A stretch of 64,000 bases of DNA from Isoetes taiwanensis (taxonomy: Eukaryota > Streptophyta > Lycopodiopsida > Isoetales > Isoetaceae), in contig JAJEKV010000003.1 of the NCBI GenBank assembly GCA_021234155.1, positions 31,107,166 through 31,171,165 on the forward strand, given 5' to 3'. Positions 1 to 11,518 of this stretch are shown here, piece by piece; positions within the stretch are counted from its first letter, which is position 1, and each line of letters begins with the position of its first letter. A program made the position numbers and the translations under genes. The notes under the pieces are model-generated. The model was not told the origin of the DNA and did no database searches. It saw only the letters and a list, made by a program, of their open reading frames with translations.

Positions 1-1433
1 AAAACTTAGCTACACAAGGCGCCGGCTCCGCCGGTGCCAAATTCTTGTATTATACAATCTACCTTGTTAATTTGGGATTATCCGGCTTGGCAGAAAATTT
101 TTTGGAATTTAATTTAAACGATTTCACTATGATTTTAGAAGTTTTGACAGCCGGAAAGAAATCTCGATTCTCCAAAAATCGAGAAAGAATTTGGCTCTAG
201 AATGTATTTTCCCCTTTTACTCCACGAATCTGCATGCACGAATCTGGATAGCATGCACAAACGCACCGCCTATCTTGCCGAATGTCTTCATCTAATGCTT
301 TGATTTCTCCTGATTGTCACCAGATGGCCGTAAACTTATTAGGTTTGCTCACAAGCATGAGGTATGCTACAACCTTTGTGTTTCAGGTAGACTCATTTTC
401 GTATTTGTTGTAAGAGTCTGGATGCCTTTGATTTTGTCTGGGATTAGGCACATAAGTTAAATAATCTCCTCACAGCCTTTTCCAAAGCATTTGTTCTGGT
501 GCGTCATGGAAGTATTCTTAGCAGAAGCTTGGATTGCCACGTAGAATATACTTTGGGGTTTCAAGAGCCGTGAATATCTATTTTATTGATGTTGTCTTAT
601 GAATTATAGTTTCCATCTGCTATCTGATAATTTTGCCTAATAATCCTATCATATAACTCTGCAGTGATTCTTCGGCCTTCCTGCTATAAATTCTAAGTTG
701 TTATCCTCTATACATCTTTAATGGCTGCACAAAAACAGGAGAAGCTGTAATAGGAGATGGTATCTACATGTGCAAATCATGTCATTGTGCATTAGGTAGG
801 TAGATGGAAGAAAGAAGGGAACATTTGAAGAGAATGATTCGTTTTATCAACACTGCTAGAGACTTCTAGGGCCCATGAGTTCAATTAATGGCAATATGCC
901 AATGGGCAGCATGTTGTATAAGTAGATCACAATTATTTGCATTAGCTTCATAGAGTAGAGCACCCATATTATCATCTGTATTATAGCATTTGGTTTGGAC
1001 AGCATAATATAAAATATGGACTATTAGATGCTGATGCACCATGTTCTGATGTCCCCTCTTCTTGCTGATGCTATTGTTCATGCATGGATGTCTTTGGACT
1101 TACCTCACTGTTGTATTTGGATGTCTGCTAAGATTGTGGGGACAAAAAGGACCTGCATGTATATGATCTTACAAAAAGCCACCGAACTGAAAAAGAAGTG
1201 GCATCAAATAGAATTCGTCTAGGATTAAAGTGCCATATTACAAGCTTTTGAGAACTCTTTTTCTAATGCCACACTGGCCTGATCGATAGCATGTACTCAG
1301 AGGTAATGGGATCTGTGTGTTAACTTAAGGTTATGGGTTCTGTAATGTTTTATTAGCTCCTTAAGGTCAAGGTTAAGGTTTTGTTTTTGCTCTATGATCC
1401 TATCATTTTCTAATTTCTTTTGTTATATTGCAG
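1..1433. other. AT-rich stretch without recognisable gene
   Basis: I see no convincing coding exon here. At 12-32 there is a GC-rich hairpin (GGCGCCGGC, loop TCC, GCCGGTGCC). Bases 50-210 resemble 8628-8790, sharing TTGTTAATTTGGGATT, a CCGG-containing stretch and TTTGGAATTT. That suggests a dispersed repeat or the 5' ends of two related transposons. The upstream exons expected for the LFG-like gene at 1434-1880 were looked for here and not found. Confidence 0.5.
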
Positions 1434-1880
1434 TACTATGCCCATTATACTGTTACAAACAGAATCATCCAATCGACCTTCTTCTTTTGGGCTTATTTAT
1501 TCGGCTTCGAAAAAAGGATATGATTTCAGCTTCTTGGGGCCAATGCTTCTTGTATCACTGATAGTATTCATAGTATGGGGTTTTGTTCAGGTAAATTGTT
1601 TGCTGGTTTCTATCTTGATATGTGATCCTACTACAATTATATTATCTAATATCTTGCATGTGATCTGCAGTCATTCTTTCCAATTGTATCACTTGCAGTC
1701 AACATATATTCTGGACTTGGGGCCATTATCTTCAGTGCGTATATTGTTTGTGACACGAACAATCTTATCAAGTGTGTCTCCTATGATGATTATATATGGG
1801 CCTCTATATCTCTTTATCTTGACATCTTGAATCTCTTCCTAACGCTTCTGCAACTCCTCAGAGGAATGGATTCAAATTGA
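1434..1880 (+). CDS. LIFEGUARD / Bax-inhibitor-1 family protein, last two exons
   Basis: The C-terminal part of a multi-pass membrane protein of the TMBIM/LFG/BI-1 family, which acts in ER or Golgi membranes in calcium and cell-death control (family knowledge). Exon 1434-1590 follows a TTATATTGCAG acceptor and reads ASKKGYDFSFLGP, a family hallmark, then a membrane helix ending GFVQ at a CAG|GTAAAT donor. The next exon, 1671-1880, follows TGATCTGCAG in the same phase. It reads SFFPIVSL, then YIVCDTNNLIK, YDDYIWASISLYLDILNLFL and a stop. The conserved D-T-[ND]-N-L-I and Y-D-[ED]-Y-I-W-A motifs are intact. The N-terminal helices are not visible upstream, so the copy is partial or has a long first intron. 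The segment before ASKKGYDF is less well conserved than the rest. Confidence 0.8.
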
Positions 1881-2048
1881 GAAGATCTTCAATACAGCTG
1901 GCATAAGATATGTGGACTGAAAGAACTGTTTCATTTTACAGCTGGGTATTGGCAGCTGAGGTTTTTCCTTTGGTGCAGGGATAGAATAGGTCCTATGAAT
2001 GCTTAAATAAATGCATGCTTAGGGCTAAGGTCTACATGTGCTCTATTG

Positions 2049-2368
2049 GGTAAAAGCATGTTAGGGTGTCCCTTAAAAAGTATTATTTAGTGACTAAAAA
2101 GGTACCTAAAAAGGTAGCCAGGACTGGGTACTGGGTACCTGTATAATATCTCAATATAAGGTATGTTTTAGAACTTTTTATATATATATTGATCTCCGAT
2201 AGCATTATCTTTATCTTAACTTTGAATATTACCATGTCCTTGACTTTTATTTTGGATTTTTGTATTAGTTTTAATGAAAAGAAAAATGAGAAAGTACCCA
2301 GTTCAGAAGTACCTAGTGTATGTACTTTTGCAGGTTCCAAAAGTGGTACACCCTAACATGCTTTTACC
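2049..2368. mobile_element. MITE, about 320 bp, with near-perfect TIRs
   Basis: The ends are inverted copies of GGTAAAAGCATGTTAGGGTG, and the next about 50 bp on each side are imperfectly inverted, with GGTACC/GTACTT/CTGGGTAC blocks on both arms. The hexamer CTATTG directly flanks both ends (2043-2048 and 2369-2374), consistent with a target-site duplication. There is no coding capacity. It lies just after the LFG-like gene. I cannot assign the superfamily with confidence. Confidence 0.8.
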
Positions 2369-2374
2369 CTATTG

Positions 2375-5300
2375 CTCATTGACAATTCGTGAATATGTTG
2401 TGCATGCTTTGTGATAGACATGCATATGGTCTGCTGCTTGCTTTGTGCTTTTCATGTCTGAAGGTAGAACATATTAGACGAGCTTTTCATCTTAGTATCG
2501 CACTTATTAACTGTCTTCTGCAGGATCTCACACAAGTAAGGAGAAGTACAGGCGGGCATGTTCAAAAGAAGTTATAAGTCGTCAATAGATTTCTATTTTG
2601 CACAGTCCAAACAGCGAAAATGTAGAATGCAAGAGGTATTTCATATCTGTCCTGAACAGGCACTACAAAAGTTCGTGAATAGGCAGTACAAAAGTGTATG
2701 CATATGTTTTTGTTATTGTTTTATGTAGCTAGCTGTGATTTACTGTGTTCTTATAATTGTGGTTCTTTAATACCTAAGAAAGACCTATATTTTGTGCCTT
2801 GCATATTACATGTATGCTTGAGTTCAACAGGTACTTGATCTTTTTCAGTCATAACTTTCAGTTAGTACTCAGACTTAACGTCACCTACTAAAGGTGTTAC
2901 TTTAAGACTTAAAATTTTCCAACGGCGTCGGGCTCTAATATTTAGAGAAATAGCTGATGAAAGAACTGAAATAAGTTATGTTTATATCAGGATATTGCTT
3001 GAATCAACCATGTTGCAACGACTCTTCCATCTTTGACTACTGAAAGACTTTAATTAATCTTGATTATTTATGACTATCTGGCCTGTGTAGATGCAGCAGT
3101 CACTATTCTGTTTATCTGTAGGCCCATCTACCTTATTACATATTCTCTCTACCTATTTTGGTTGGTCTTTGCTGTATAGCAGGTACAACATGACCTGAGC
3201 TACTTTTAGGAAACAATTATTATGATGTTTGTAACAATTAAAATCTTTTTTACGTTAGGGACCTCTTCCTTGCCTTTGTATGGAGTAAGAGGTTGTAATT
3301 CCAATCTTAGGCAGAGCATTTAGGCAGCGGAGTGTTATATGTAAAACATCATGCATGATGCACATTATTATTTTCATATCAATTGCCGTCCTCTGTTGTC
3401 ATTTTTCCTCATGTTTACCAGTTGTTTAGTGGGTTGTGCTTGATAACGGAGATGATTTATAAGCTATTCAATATACCTTTGAATCATTTATGGGAGCAGC
3501 GTAAACACGTATGCAACTTGCACAAATCCTCATCCAATCATTTCTGTGAGGAGATCTCCCTTTAGATATTTCTATTTGATGAGATGGGTTGTTTTTTTAT
3601 TTGTAGACAACTTTATAGAGCATAGGTACAATGCTCACGGTGCCTTCGATATAAATCTGGACAGTTGCAAAGTTCTGACATAACCATTTGCACCAACTTA
3701 CGGTGCCTTCAATATAAATCTGGACAGTTGCAAGGTTCTGATATAACCATTTGCACCAACTTGCTAGATTGACGGATCTGAATTCTTTGAAGCAGAGACA
3801 TGCATTTAACTTTCATGTGTTTATGTGTTAATATGAGGGTCGGATCTTTAATGTTAGTTGTTGGACTTCAAATGTGGACAGGTAAAAAGCAAATTTCAAG
3901 GTTGTTTGAGCATTTTGGAGCTGTCTTTGAAGTGGATTTAGATGCCATTTGTGGTCCTCAGAATACATTTTCAAATTCGAGTGCTCCATAGCCACATGCG
4001 CTCAGGCATTTTTTATTTTGGAGTGCTCCATGGCTGGCTCGCTATTGCTCCATGCTTTGGCCTTTGCTCCATGCTTTGGCATTTGCCATCCAGGTTACAT
4101 ATTGAAGGACTCCGAGTGACAACTTAATAAATTCATAGCCTGACAGAAACGCATAGATCTGAATTCCCTCGAAGGAATATATCCCTTGGTGTCAAACACC
4201 ATGTTATCAGAGGACCATATGCAGATCGTAGTGAGGACCGTGTGCAGAATCTAGAAGCCCCACTTACTGATCAGTTTCCCTCTCTGTAATAAAATGTTTT
4301 AGTTGCCTACTTCCTGCGTCTAAAAAATTAATTGTTGCAATAAAAAGATGGCAGATATGGCAGTATAGCAGGTTTCATCCTCTTGCCATTATTTAGCAAG
4401 CATCAATCTCATGTCTCACTTGGGTCTTGATTTGGGATCCAATTTGTGTCTCATATACTTATTTCATTCATTTGTACATTATCAAATTATTTCCTTGATG
4501 TGAAATGACTATTTCTGTTCTACAGTATCTATTTTGTTTATATTGAGCATTTTGCCGTAGACATGTACATGTTTAGTATGTCCGCTCATTAGGAGTGTAA
4601 ACAAAGATGCAGAAATTACAATTCTCAATAAGAAAAACATGTTTTCATTTGTGCATCAAGCATCTTTTTATTGATGCCTCCGAAAGCCCGTTCACATAGA
4701 GAAGAGTCTATTCAAGCTGCTTTACTCATGCAGCGATAGCATTTGTTCAACTTATTACTCATGCAAGAATGACATTTGTCTTCTCCAATATTTAGCTACT
4801 GAGACAGACCTCTTCCATATATAACCAACAAGCAAGCATTTTGGTATTCATACATCCCCTTTTTTTTTTTTTTTGCAAGATATTCATACATCCTTGCCTA
4901 CATTACATGTTCTAGCTAAAGCCCGACAATTTCCCAAAACTCCTGGAATTGCAGGAAAACTAGCTTGGAAAAAAATCCAAAATGTTTTTCTCGATACCGA
5001 AAAATCCAAATTTAAACATTAGATATTGGTAAGTGACTTGCATACTATATCAAGCTTCTTGCAGCTTTTGGCTAAAGAGAACTCATAATAGCTAGGCTAG
5101 ATCATGACACATGCGTAATTTGCACGTGGCATGTAGCATTATTCCCGTTGATGAAAATCATAATAGTTCATGAATGAGCACAAGTCGATTTCAATATCAA
5201 GAACCTAGCGTTGCAAGTAGTTATTCTCACTATCCTACCAGAATTAACAATGTGGCTTAACACTATCCTCTAATAAGTTTTGTATCTCATGTATTTCTGC

Positions 5301-5700
5301 AGGCCCATTAAATCCAATATATACCCTCGAACATTGCTTAGAATCCACTTACTAATATGAATGAAAAGTGTGTAGGCATTTATCTCCGTCCCTACTTTCC
5401 ATTCTTCTTGCTTATTGACTTCAAAATAGAAGCAGCCCTGCCTTAAGATATAAAACGACATTTAATTACATGAAACATATGCATTCCTCTTGCAGAAACA
5501 TGTCAAACCAAAAGTTTGAATCATATTTATGACATAATATGTTTCTACACCATGAACACCATAAAGATGTTTTCATTCACACACTGTTTAACTAGCACAA
5601 AACTATACAGAACTCCATGATGTATATTTGAAACCAATTCTATTCCCCATCTAACAATTTCTATTTCTATGCTGACGTAACTTACATATAGCATACTTCC
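2375..5700. other. AT-rich intergenic DNA with a 63-bp tandem duplication
   Basis: No coding exon is supported. The one ordered structure is a two-unit tandem repeat at 3638-3763. A poly(T) run lies at about 4861-4874. Short ORFs here lack recognisable motifs. Confidence 0.5.
3638..3763. repeat. Two-copy 63-bp tandem repeat
   Basis: Units 3638-3700 and 3701-3763 both begin CGGTGCCTTC and end CATTTGCACCAACTT. They differ at only a few positions, mostly transitions, so the duplication is fairly recent. Confidence 0.9.
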
Positions 5701-5713
5701 AAATTGCAACTAA

Positions 5714-5741
5714 GCCCGGCAACGCCGGGCACCATAACTAG
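5714..5741 (+). mobile_element. Probable Helitron 3' terminus
   Basis: A 7-bp GC stem (GCCCGGC, loop AAC, GCCGGGC, 5714-5730) is followed after 7 bases by CTAG (5738-5741) and then a T. That is the Helitron 3' signature: a hairpin, then CTRR, with insertion before a host T. The matching 5' TC end was not identified, so the element length and contents are unknown. A chance hairpin cannot be excluded. Confidence 0.5.
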
Positions 5742-6604
5742 TATAATTAGATTAGGGTTTTGACAACCACTAAATTTGTTTTCCTTCTATTTCTAGCCCC
5801 GACCTTCTCTTTGCTCCATCAATTTCACAGCTCTAATCCATCACTTGTTCTAATTATTTCCTCTTTTGACTACTCTTCAAATTTGATCATGAAAGAGGAA
5901 TAAGAGGAAGGAGGAAAGGTTATGTGGTTCTTTGGCAGAGATTGAGGTACTTTTCTTCCATATTTAGTTTCTTGTCTTGATTTTTATCTCTATACATCTA
6001 AATGTGCATATGTTTCTGATACACAGATTATTAGGTTTTTTAAATGTTTTTGGAGTAGTATTAGAGAGGCACATGTGCATTCTATATTCCATTCCATTGT
6101 CTTCATTTTTTGATAAAATTTTGAAGCAAATGCTCATATTTTTACTCCAAATTCTTATAATAAAGATGATCGTAGGAGGACTCACAAAGAAAAAGCATGC
6201 CAGCCTTTGTTGCTTCATCTAAAACTTATTTCTCTTTTATTTTCTTCAAAAACTTGTACTCTCTGGTTGTGAAATAAGAATCTTGTTTCTATTTTATTTT
6301 TTAAATGTACTCCGCATTATTTTTTACAAGAAGGAAACTTTAAGTACTTTCGCATGAGTGTTTACAGAAAAGAATTTTTTTTGTATGTTTTGCTCATAAC
6401 AGGAATTTTGCAAGCAAACTTGCCAATTTCTAGTCACCTTAGGTTCAAATTGATGAACATTTTGTCATATGAAAGACAAAAAAAAAAGTGCCTGTCATTA
6501 GAAAATTAGGGGGTGTCTGTCAAACTTGAACCCTGGATACATGGGTTTAAGTAGCAGGGGGTATATTGGACCAATTCTGGTCCATGAACCTGAAATGGTC
6601 TCTT
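5742..6604. other. No feature recognised
   Basis: AT-rich sequence with short ORFs on both strands and no domain signature. Confidence 0.4.
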
Positions 6605-7215
6605 TGTTAGAATATGCAACCCTCCAGCATAGTCACATGCTATACATGTGGCATGGTGACGTGTCCAAGAGTCATGTCTGTTATGAAGAGTCGTGTCTGA
6701 TATAGATCATAAGATAAGCTATGGTGGGAAGCTTGTTCCCAACCAAGTTTTCTTATATTCAATATATATTTGCATTGTATTATCTTCTGATTTCCTAAAC
6801 TTAAGATGGTATCAGAGCGGATGTGAAGATCCTGGGACGCAGTAATGAGAGATGAAGTAGGGGAATCAAATCAAACTTAATTTCAAAACAAGTTCCTGAA
6901 CTGAGGGCATGCTGGTTAGATGCAAGGCACGATCGAAGACATAGAAGAATGGATCATATTCTTCGGTATGAAGCAGATTCAAATTATGGCTGAGTTATAG
7001 GATTGAGGGAGGGTGTTAGAATATGCAACCCTCCAACTCAGCATAGTCACATGCTATACATGTGGCATGGTGACGTGTCCAAGAGTCATGTCTGTTATGA
7101 AGAGTCGTGTCTGATATAGATCATAAGCTATGGTGGGAAGCTTGTTCCCAACCAAGTTTTCTTATATTCAATATATATTTGCATTGTATTATCTTCTGAT
7201 TTCCTACACTTAAGA
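6605..7215 (+). mobile_element. TRIM (terminal-repeat retrotransposon in miniature), complete
   Basis: Two 202-bp direct LTRs (6605-6806 and 7014-7215) begin TGTTAGAATATGCAACCC. They differ by two compensating 5-bp indels and very few substitutions. The LTR is followed immediately by a primer-binding site, TGGTATCAGAGC (6807-6818, tRNA-iMet type). A polypurine tract, GATTGAGGGAGGG (7001-7013), precedes the second LTR. The pentamer CTCTT flanks both ends (6600-6604, 7216-7220) as a target-site duplication. The internal region is only about 207 bp and non-coding, so the element depends on other LTR retrotransposons for movement. The LTR 3' end reads TTAAGA rather than the usual CA. Confidence 0.93.
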
Positions 7216-7433
7216 CTCTTGGACAACTCTAGTGTTAAGCACTCTAAACCTCTGCTTTTCAATAGCTAATTCCCATTTCTACACTATCTGCAACATGCAA
7301 TTGGCCATGACATCCATGCCTATGCTTATAAACAAGAAGGCTATATTATAAGAATAAATGGTGCCTCGAGCTTCTCTGCATGAAATTCAGGAGGTATAGT
7401 CCCATCTCCTTCGTGCTCAATTCTCATTTCAGC

Positions 7434-8375
7434 TAACACGTAAAGTTAACCTAGGGTTCATTCTGTCCATTTTACCCCTTATTCTGCTATGATTTTCTTT
7501 TCCAGAAATGTAGTTACTTGGTTGCAATTCTGTTTTTACTTGCATTTCTTCTTTTTACTTAGTTACAATTCTGAAAATTGGCAATGAACTGGCCCGCAGC
7601 ACCTCACAGGCACTCCTATCCCTGGCCTTAGAAAATGTAGAACATGCTTCCGACCAAGAAATAAAAGCATGCATCGAGATTCATCCCTCCAAAACCATCT
7701 GCAGCAGAATAACACGGTTAGACATTCAAGAAAACTTACAGGCATGAAAATCCAAGAACACTTCAATGCAAGAAACCTCAATGGCAAAAAACTCGCGATG
7801 CAACTTTACTTGCGACTAAAAAAAACACCCACGGATCCGAACGAAAAAAACTCGCTATTGAGACTTAGAAACATCCACGGGTGCTACATCTGAACAAAAC
7901 ACTCGCCGGAAGACTTTGATTCATGTAACTACCTGCAAAACCAAAAAGAATCTTAAATGACGAAAATAATCCTTGCAAAATCGCTAGAAACAAGAGAAAA
8001 CCTGTAACATTTTATCTTTCTACAACTCCGGTCACGGAAGAAACTAAGCAACACAGACAAAGCAGACCAAAGGCACCAAGAAATTTCTTCAAAACCTTCA
8101 AAAGTTTCGCCTAACGAACGCTCAGACCAAGATGACGCCACCGGAAGGAAAAAGACAAAGAAAATACACGAAAGCAGACCAAGAAGCTTCACAACTTCGT
8201 CAAAAGCTTCCAAAAACTCGCCTACTCAACTCTGAAACCTAGATGGCGCCACCGGAATGAAGCTCAGCGATGGCGCCACCGCAAACACGGTGATCGCCTA
8301 AAGAAACGATGGCGATGGCGCAGGAAGAAAGGAAAAAAAAATGACAGAATGAAACCCTAGGTTAACTTCACGTTA
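7434..8375. mobile_element. Non-autonomous TIR element, about 0.94 kb
   Basis: The left end 7438-7467 and right end 8343-8373 are inverted copies with a core of GTTAACCTAGGGTTCATTC; the right copy has one extra base. The interior is non-coding. It includes three short repeats of GATGGCGCCACCGG-type sequence at 8131-8285. TAA lies just outside or within both ends, which would fit a PIF/Harbinger-like 3-bp duplication, but the exact ends are ambiguous. Confidence 0.65.
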
Positions 8376-8379
8376 CACT

Positions 8380-8475
8380 AATGACTTTTTTGTCGACATT
8401 CCGTGTAATCGCGCCTCAGCGCGCTTAACGATGCCGGCGGCGTTTCCACGCCGGAATGTCGACAAAAAAGTCATT
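8380..8475. repeat. 96-bp perfect-arm hairpin with nested GC hairpins
   Basis: The arms 8380-8402 and 8453-8475 are perfect 23-bp reverse complements containing TTTTTTGTCGACATTCC. The loop carries two further GC-rich inverted repeats (GCGC-CTCA-GCGC and CGGCG-TTTC-CACGCCG types). It starts six bases after the end of the neighbouring TIR element. It may be a miniature foldback transposon or a terminus of one. Confidence 0.85.
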
Positions 8476-8592
8476 CCTGTATACAACACCTTTTCTAGTA
8501 AGATCCTCTAATTTTGCACACGATAGAGTTTTTGCCAGAGAGCATATCGATTATTTTGTCTGGATGTAACAAAATCATCTCGGATCTTGCTA

Positions 8593-8599
8593 GGAGTAG

Positions 8600-8632
<33 letters not shown>
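8593..8632. repeat. (AATC)n microsatellite
   Basis: About ten uninterrupted AATC units directly precede the TTGTTAATTTGGGATT block shared with the window start. Confidence 0.9.
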
Positions 8633-8635
<3 letters not shown>

Positions 8636-8639
8636 TTGT

Positions 8640-11518
8640 TAATTTGGGATTTTCCGGTCTGGAGAAAAATATTTTTGGAATTTTTTTTTAATTGATTTCC
8701 TAAGATTTTGTGGGTTTTTGGCCGCCGGACGATTTCTAAAAATTTCAAATGGATTTCGATTTCAATTTTCCCCTTTCCAATTCAACCTTAGGTTTTCATT
8801 CGAGCCGATTCAGCATGCATATGCCACGGTTATGGGCAGTATCCGGTTTCATTTCTAGAGTTTGCCAAGAAGAGCATTTGGCAGGAGTAGACTGCACCTG
8901 TCTTCTTTGAGATTCGTTGCGTTGCTATTCTTTGGCTTGGTCAGGTCTTTCTCTGTTCTGATGCTTGGATTCGTTCCATGAAGATATCTTCCTGCTCTTA
9001 TGAAATTGCAATAACTGCATACAGGTGATCCGATCATCAGACTCAGGATTTTCAACTCAGGATTTTCAAGGATGTTTGGCATCTGCCTTCAGGTTGCAAA
9101 CAGGGACACTGACCTAGGTTAGAGAGCCCATAATCGGCTGATTTTGACCATCTCCGGGCAAAAACCTTGAGAAGGTTCCTTCATCGAAACTTCCAGGTTT
9201 GGACTTCTTAGCTTTTTTTCCCCATCCAGTTGCAGAGTTGCAGGAGGAAAGTATTAATCCATTATTTCTCTTGCTTCAATATCTGTAGCCTCTTCGGCAT
9301 CTTCTTCTAAAATGGTATTGGAGATTGGCCCTCCCATGTCCAGCATTTTTTGGTAGCACGATATCTTTGAATGCTCCATCAGTCATTGATCTTCTCCTGG
9401 ACACCAGTTAAGGTATTGTTCTCAGTTGTGAGTTAAGGTACTACATCCAAGTTCTGAGTTTCATTTCTTAGTGTTATATATATGTAAATTCTGATAATTC
9501 GATGCATTGTACCTTCTTGCGGTTAATAAATGCATTGCACCTTCTCCTGGAATTTTGTGGAATTTATCTTCTCTTACCATTATTCCTCTAGCTAATGCAG
9601 ACGTTAAATATGTTTATACTATTTCCTCGGAGTTGATGTCTCAAGATCATATCTTCCTTTTGTTGCTTTCTTCTACTTATGTATTAAAAGATTTTTAGCC
9701 GCCTATTTAATGCCCAGATGACAATTTGTATTCTTAACTAATTATTAAGCAGAGGCTTCAGATCTAACATGGCACATTCTTTAACCGGTGTTGTAAAATT
9801 GTTATCTTTATTTGTTACGTTGATGTATATGTTGCAGAGAAGCTTATATGGTTTATTTAGATTAGAATGCAGGGAACTGGAACGACATGCACTATTTTCT
9901 CAATTTTCCTGTTTCACAGATAGCATATAGAATCACATTTTTTTTTATTTCGATTGTGTCCAATTTTAGAATTTGTTGTGGGTTTTCGCAACTGTTATTG
10001 CAGATGCAGCATCTTAGCTAGATTAAGACGGTGGGCCTAAGCTATTAGGATTTTTATGGACAGCAAAACTCCACAGCATGGATGCGCTATGGCAGCTTTT
10101 CAACTGGAGTCAGAGCAATTGTTTTTGCCATATATTCTCGGTTCTTATCTTCTTCAAATGCTGCTCTGTATTAGCATGAACTTTAGGCAGCAGGTAGGTG
10201 TAACATGATTGTACAAATTTTCCCTTTCACGTGGAGGTTGTCTTATTTTCATTTATCTTTATTATAATACTAATGACTTATAACAGAAAGGACATGTTGG
10301 GCAAAAAATCATCAAAACTTAAACATTGTCAAGTTTTTGTCAGCCATGAAAACAATGTGGAGATTAGGACAATGGTAATGTAAATATTCCTCTAGAGTCT
10401 AACTTTAAAGAATTGGTTCTTATGCCAGCATGCCTGACATATAGTATATTGCCAGATGTTATATTGGCAGCTCTTACCTCTGGCGCCCATCTTGGATGCA
10501 TTTGCCTTTGTATAAGAATTTGTGAAGATATTGTGAACATTCCAGTTGCACAAAGTCATTGTATATTAGACTGATCCTATGGGCCTTTAACATACCTTCA
10601 TAAGCCAAGGACTGCACATAGTAGTCTCATTCTTTCCTGTTTCTGTGTTGCAGAACATGCAACGACGTTTGGACTGGTGCCCTTTGAAAGCCTCCATCAA
10701 TTTTGGATGAGACAATTATATGTATGTATAGTATGCTTCATACCTCACCACATGTATTATTGAATGTATTTTTATTGAATGGTCACACAAAGGCTATACA
10801 TATATTTAGATTTCACATATTTGTGCGGTGCTTTTCTTTGAGCTATTTGTCTCTTATTGCTCACTTCCTATAATATTTTATTCTAGATCTAACAACTTCA
10901 AGTAATTATGAGGCTATTAAACTTGCAGACATTGCTTTCATCTGTGTACACATACAAGCTTTCTTCTTAATATTCTACTCTCTCCAGTTTCTACTTGCAA
11001 CTTTCCTTATAGGCATGGAGATCTTCTCAATCTCATATTTAGTTTCTTAAAAAGAGTTTAGAATATTGTTCCAAGAGCCATGCAAAACAATGATTCTCAT
11101 TTCAAAATCTTGCGCTAAAATACCCTCCCTGTTGCTTTTAGGTATGCACATGGGCAAGAGAGCAAAGGCGAATCTGAAGGATGAAGAAGAAGTCTAACAA
11201 GAGGCAAGGATTAAGCTCCTTTCTTCTTCAGCTGGCATATGAACAGAATAGGCCATATTTCATCTTCATCCTCATATGTACCACCCCTGAATAAAAGCTA
11301 TGATGGAGTGGTGACCATGCGGCCTTCATCCAATATCATGTTAAAAAACATTTGGTGAGATGCCGCTATTCATAATTCATGTTTTTCAAGTTAAGCTCCA
11401 GTATGTTGTTCATTCTTTTACCAAGTATATTCTGTTCCGCTACAACGCAGGATTTACGTCAGGTAAATTAACATTTCTATTTCTTTGGTACGTGACACCT
11501 AAGGCGACATATCCATAG
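8640..11518. other. AT-rich intergenic DNA
   Basis: The first about 160 bp resemble bases 50-210. I see no supported exons after that. Short ORFs (for example 8855-9082 minus) carry no recognisable motif. Confidence 0.4.

Noticed and set aside
1-35. Reverse-oriented Helitron 3' end at the window start
   Set aside because: The GC hairpin is followed on the minus strand by CTAA, but the next base is G rather than T, and the window edge prevents testing.
3800-3991. RRM-like exon (ISRLFEHFGAVFEVDLD)
   Set aside because: Only one short motif-like stretch, with no RNP1 and no neighbouring exons.
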